DNA of 15,354 nucleotides, taken from the NCBI GenBank assembly GCA_041557595.1, contig JBFFGE010000111.1, forward strand, positions 1-15,354, written 5' to 3'. Made by a program: the position numbers and the translations under genes. This document shows positions 14,493 to 15,354 of this stretch, piece by piece. Below the pieces are notes generated by a model. It made no database searches and had not been told where the DNA came from. It saw nothing but the letters and a program-made list of their open reading frames with translations. The DNA comes from JAOTYV01 sp041557595 (GTDB taxonomy: Bacteria; Pseudomonadota; Alphaproteobacteria; UBA8366). Positions within the stretch are counted from its first letter, which is position 1. Each line of letters begins with the position of its first letter.

Positions 14493-14752
14493 TTTCCGCA
14501 CTACCTCGCCCGGGCTTATCGCGCCGGAAATACGTTTGTTATTTCTTGTATTTTATTTAGTTTCTCGGCAATGACCGGGGCTATTTTGGATAGGTATCAA
14601 GTAATACAGATGGATAGTCTCCTATCGAGAATCATCCCGAAAGTACTAACCATTACATTTTGTTCCCGATTACATAAATTAGGGGTGAAAATTTGGCTAT
14701 ACCTAAGTATTTGATAACTTTTACTTATTGAATCCGGCATCGGTCGCCGGGA
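14493..14752. other. AT-rich intergenic region upstream of the receiver-PilZ gene
   Basis: About 260 bases, visibly poorer in G and C than the genes on both sides, with long T/A runs around 14530-14560 and 14690-14730. It probably carries the promoter of the PilZ gene, but I cannot identify a -35/-10 pair with confidence. A 34-codon plus-strand frame from ATG 14610 has no ribosome binding site and no recognisable product. An imperfect hairpin, AATCCGGC at 14731-14738 against GCCGGGATT at 14746-14754, overlaps the stop of the MAPEG gene and may mark its 3' end, though no U-tract follows. Confidence 0.5.
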
Positions 14753-15148
14753 TTAGCCAATCAAACCTGTCCATAAACAGGCAAACGCACCAAGGGCGAT
14801 CGAGGCCAGCGTCAGCACCATCCCCGCCACCCGCGCCGTGAGATTGCGCGTCGTGAATAGGAAGCACCAGCCGTGACTGAGACGGCCGATCAGCAGCATG
14901 GCGCCCATGAGGTGCAAAATCGCGCTTCCGGTACCCTGTAATTCGGCAAAGGCCATCAGGATCAAGGCAATGGGAACATATTCCGCAAAGTTGCCATGCG
15001 CCCGCACCCTGCGCAGGAAGGTCGCATCGCCGTCATCGCCGACGGAAATACCCAGCCGGCGGCGCTGGCGAATAACCGAGGCGGCTAGGAACAGATAGAC
15101 CAGGGCGAGAATGCCCGCGTAGATCGGCGTGATGGCGATTTCCGGCAT
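14753..15148 (-). CDS. MAPEG-family membrane protein
   Basis: A 131-residue inner-membrane protein of the MAPEG superfamily (membrane-associated proteins in eicosanoid and glutathione metabolism); bacterial members are glutathione-binding or glutathione-transferase-like. Four hydrophobic helices are visible, roughly at 7-25, 54-70, 74-91 and 104-128. The family motif R-x3-N-x2-E appears as R49...N53...E56 in RVRAHGNFAEYVPIALILM, following the cytoplasmic loop RQRRRLGISVGDDGDATFLRR. The ATG has AGGGGAG about eight bases upstream. It lies 260 bases upstream of the receiver-PilZ gene on the same strand, and separate transcription is likely. Its substrate is unknown; a role in handling electrophiles or peroxides would suit the surrounding catabolic genes, but that is inference. 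Confidence 0.88.
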   Translation of the reverse strand: MPEIAITPIYAGILALVYLFLAASVIRQRRRLGISVGDDGDATFLRRVRAHGNFAEYVPIALILMAFAELQGTGSAILHLMGAMLLIGRLSHGWCFLFTTRNLTARVAGMVLTLASIALGAFACLWTGLIG

Positions 15149-15277
15149 GCGGCTACTCCCCTGGCGGTTCGACGGGTCTCCCGACCTGGCGCGGCTCCGG
15201 CCACGTCCCTGATATCGACGCGCGGCGGGGGCGGTTCAAGGCGACCTGAATTCGGCCCCTCGAACCGCCTGCAATCC

Positions 15278-15354
15278 TAGAGCAGCGTGCGCCCGATTGG
15301 GCGCTCATAAGCTGCTCTATCTTTATAGAATCGATCAACCTGCCTTTAATTGAT
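15278..15354 (-). repeat. Modular hairpin repeat, copy B, with nested stem-loop, cut by window end
   Basis: TAGAGCAGC (15278-15286) pairs with GCTGCTCTA (15311-15319), and inside this GCGCCC (15289-15294) pairs with GGGCGC (15299-15304) around loop GATT, giving a nested hairpin. Further right, GATCAACCTGCCTTTAAT (15333-15350) is the exact inverse of 13043-13060. CATAAGCTGCTC (15306-15317) is the inverse of 13013-13024. The module order differs from copy A, and the element probably continues past the window. The rest of 15149-15277 shows no convincing gene. Confidence 0.7.

Noticed and set aside
13251..14714. 487-codon plus-strand open frame opposite the PAS_5 and PilZ genes
   Set aside because: Crosses two recognisable domain proteins and the AT-rich gap; no domain content of its own.
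14610..14714. 34-codon plus-strand frame in the AT-rich gap
   Set aside because: No ribosome binding site, no recognisable sequence and a length expected by chance.

Overview
The window reads as a stretch of chromosome from a GC-rich alphaproteobacterium, most likely a Rhodospirillales-type lineage. The clues are the high GC of most genes, a TTCGACAAGCTCAG-type palindromic repeat that I know from alphaproteobacterial genomes, and a PAS_5-type sensor beside a receiver-PilZ protein. I see no tRNA, rRNA, CRISPR array, transposase or phage gene. The taxonomic call is inference.

Left edge (1-1050): a clearly AT-richer patch holds one long plus-strand reading frame broken by three in-frame stops and no frameshift. 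It looks like a recently decayed, probably foreign gene for a membrane-anchored protein. Next comes a minus-strand leuC-leuD pair (3-isopropylmalate dehydratase type). The two genes are separated by a palindromic repeat that sits between two 24-bp imperfect copies of the leuC-stop/leuD-start junction, as if an insertion had split an originally overlapping gene pair. The LeuC iron-sulfur region is atypical, and no leuA or leuB is in view, so a substrate other than isopropylmalate is possible. A thiamine-diphosphate enzyme of the acetolactate-synthase superfamily is divergent from leuC, and its leader carries a strong GC-rich dyad.

Middle (5096-12985): mostly small catabolic or detoxification enzymes on alternating strands. 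They are an alpha/beta hydrolase, a cupin downstream of a small exported protein, a VOC (glyoxalase-fold) protein, a PhyH-type Fe(II)/2-oxoglutarate dioxygenase downstream of a PRISE-type SDR reductase, an EthD/DUF4286-like protein, a luciferase-like flavin monooxygenase, a cysteine-containing exported protein with a stem-loop touching its ribosome binding site, and a class II aldolase/adducin protein. Such an assortment suggests catabolism of varied organic compounds, but no single pathway can be read from it.

Right edge (13000-15354): three minus-strand genes, a MAPEG membrane protein, a pseudo-receiver-PilZ protein (probable c-di-GMP effector) and a PAS_5 sensor. They are bracketed by two inverted copies of a modular hairpin repeat. 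No obviously new multi-gene system is present. The most unusual items are the split leuC/leuD junction, the triply interrupted gene, the repeat-bracketed signalling block, the leader stem-loops and several active-site deviations.
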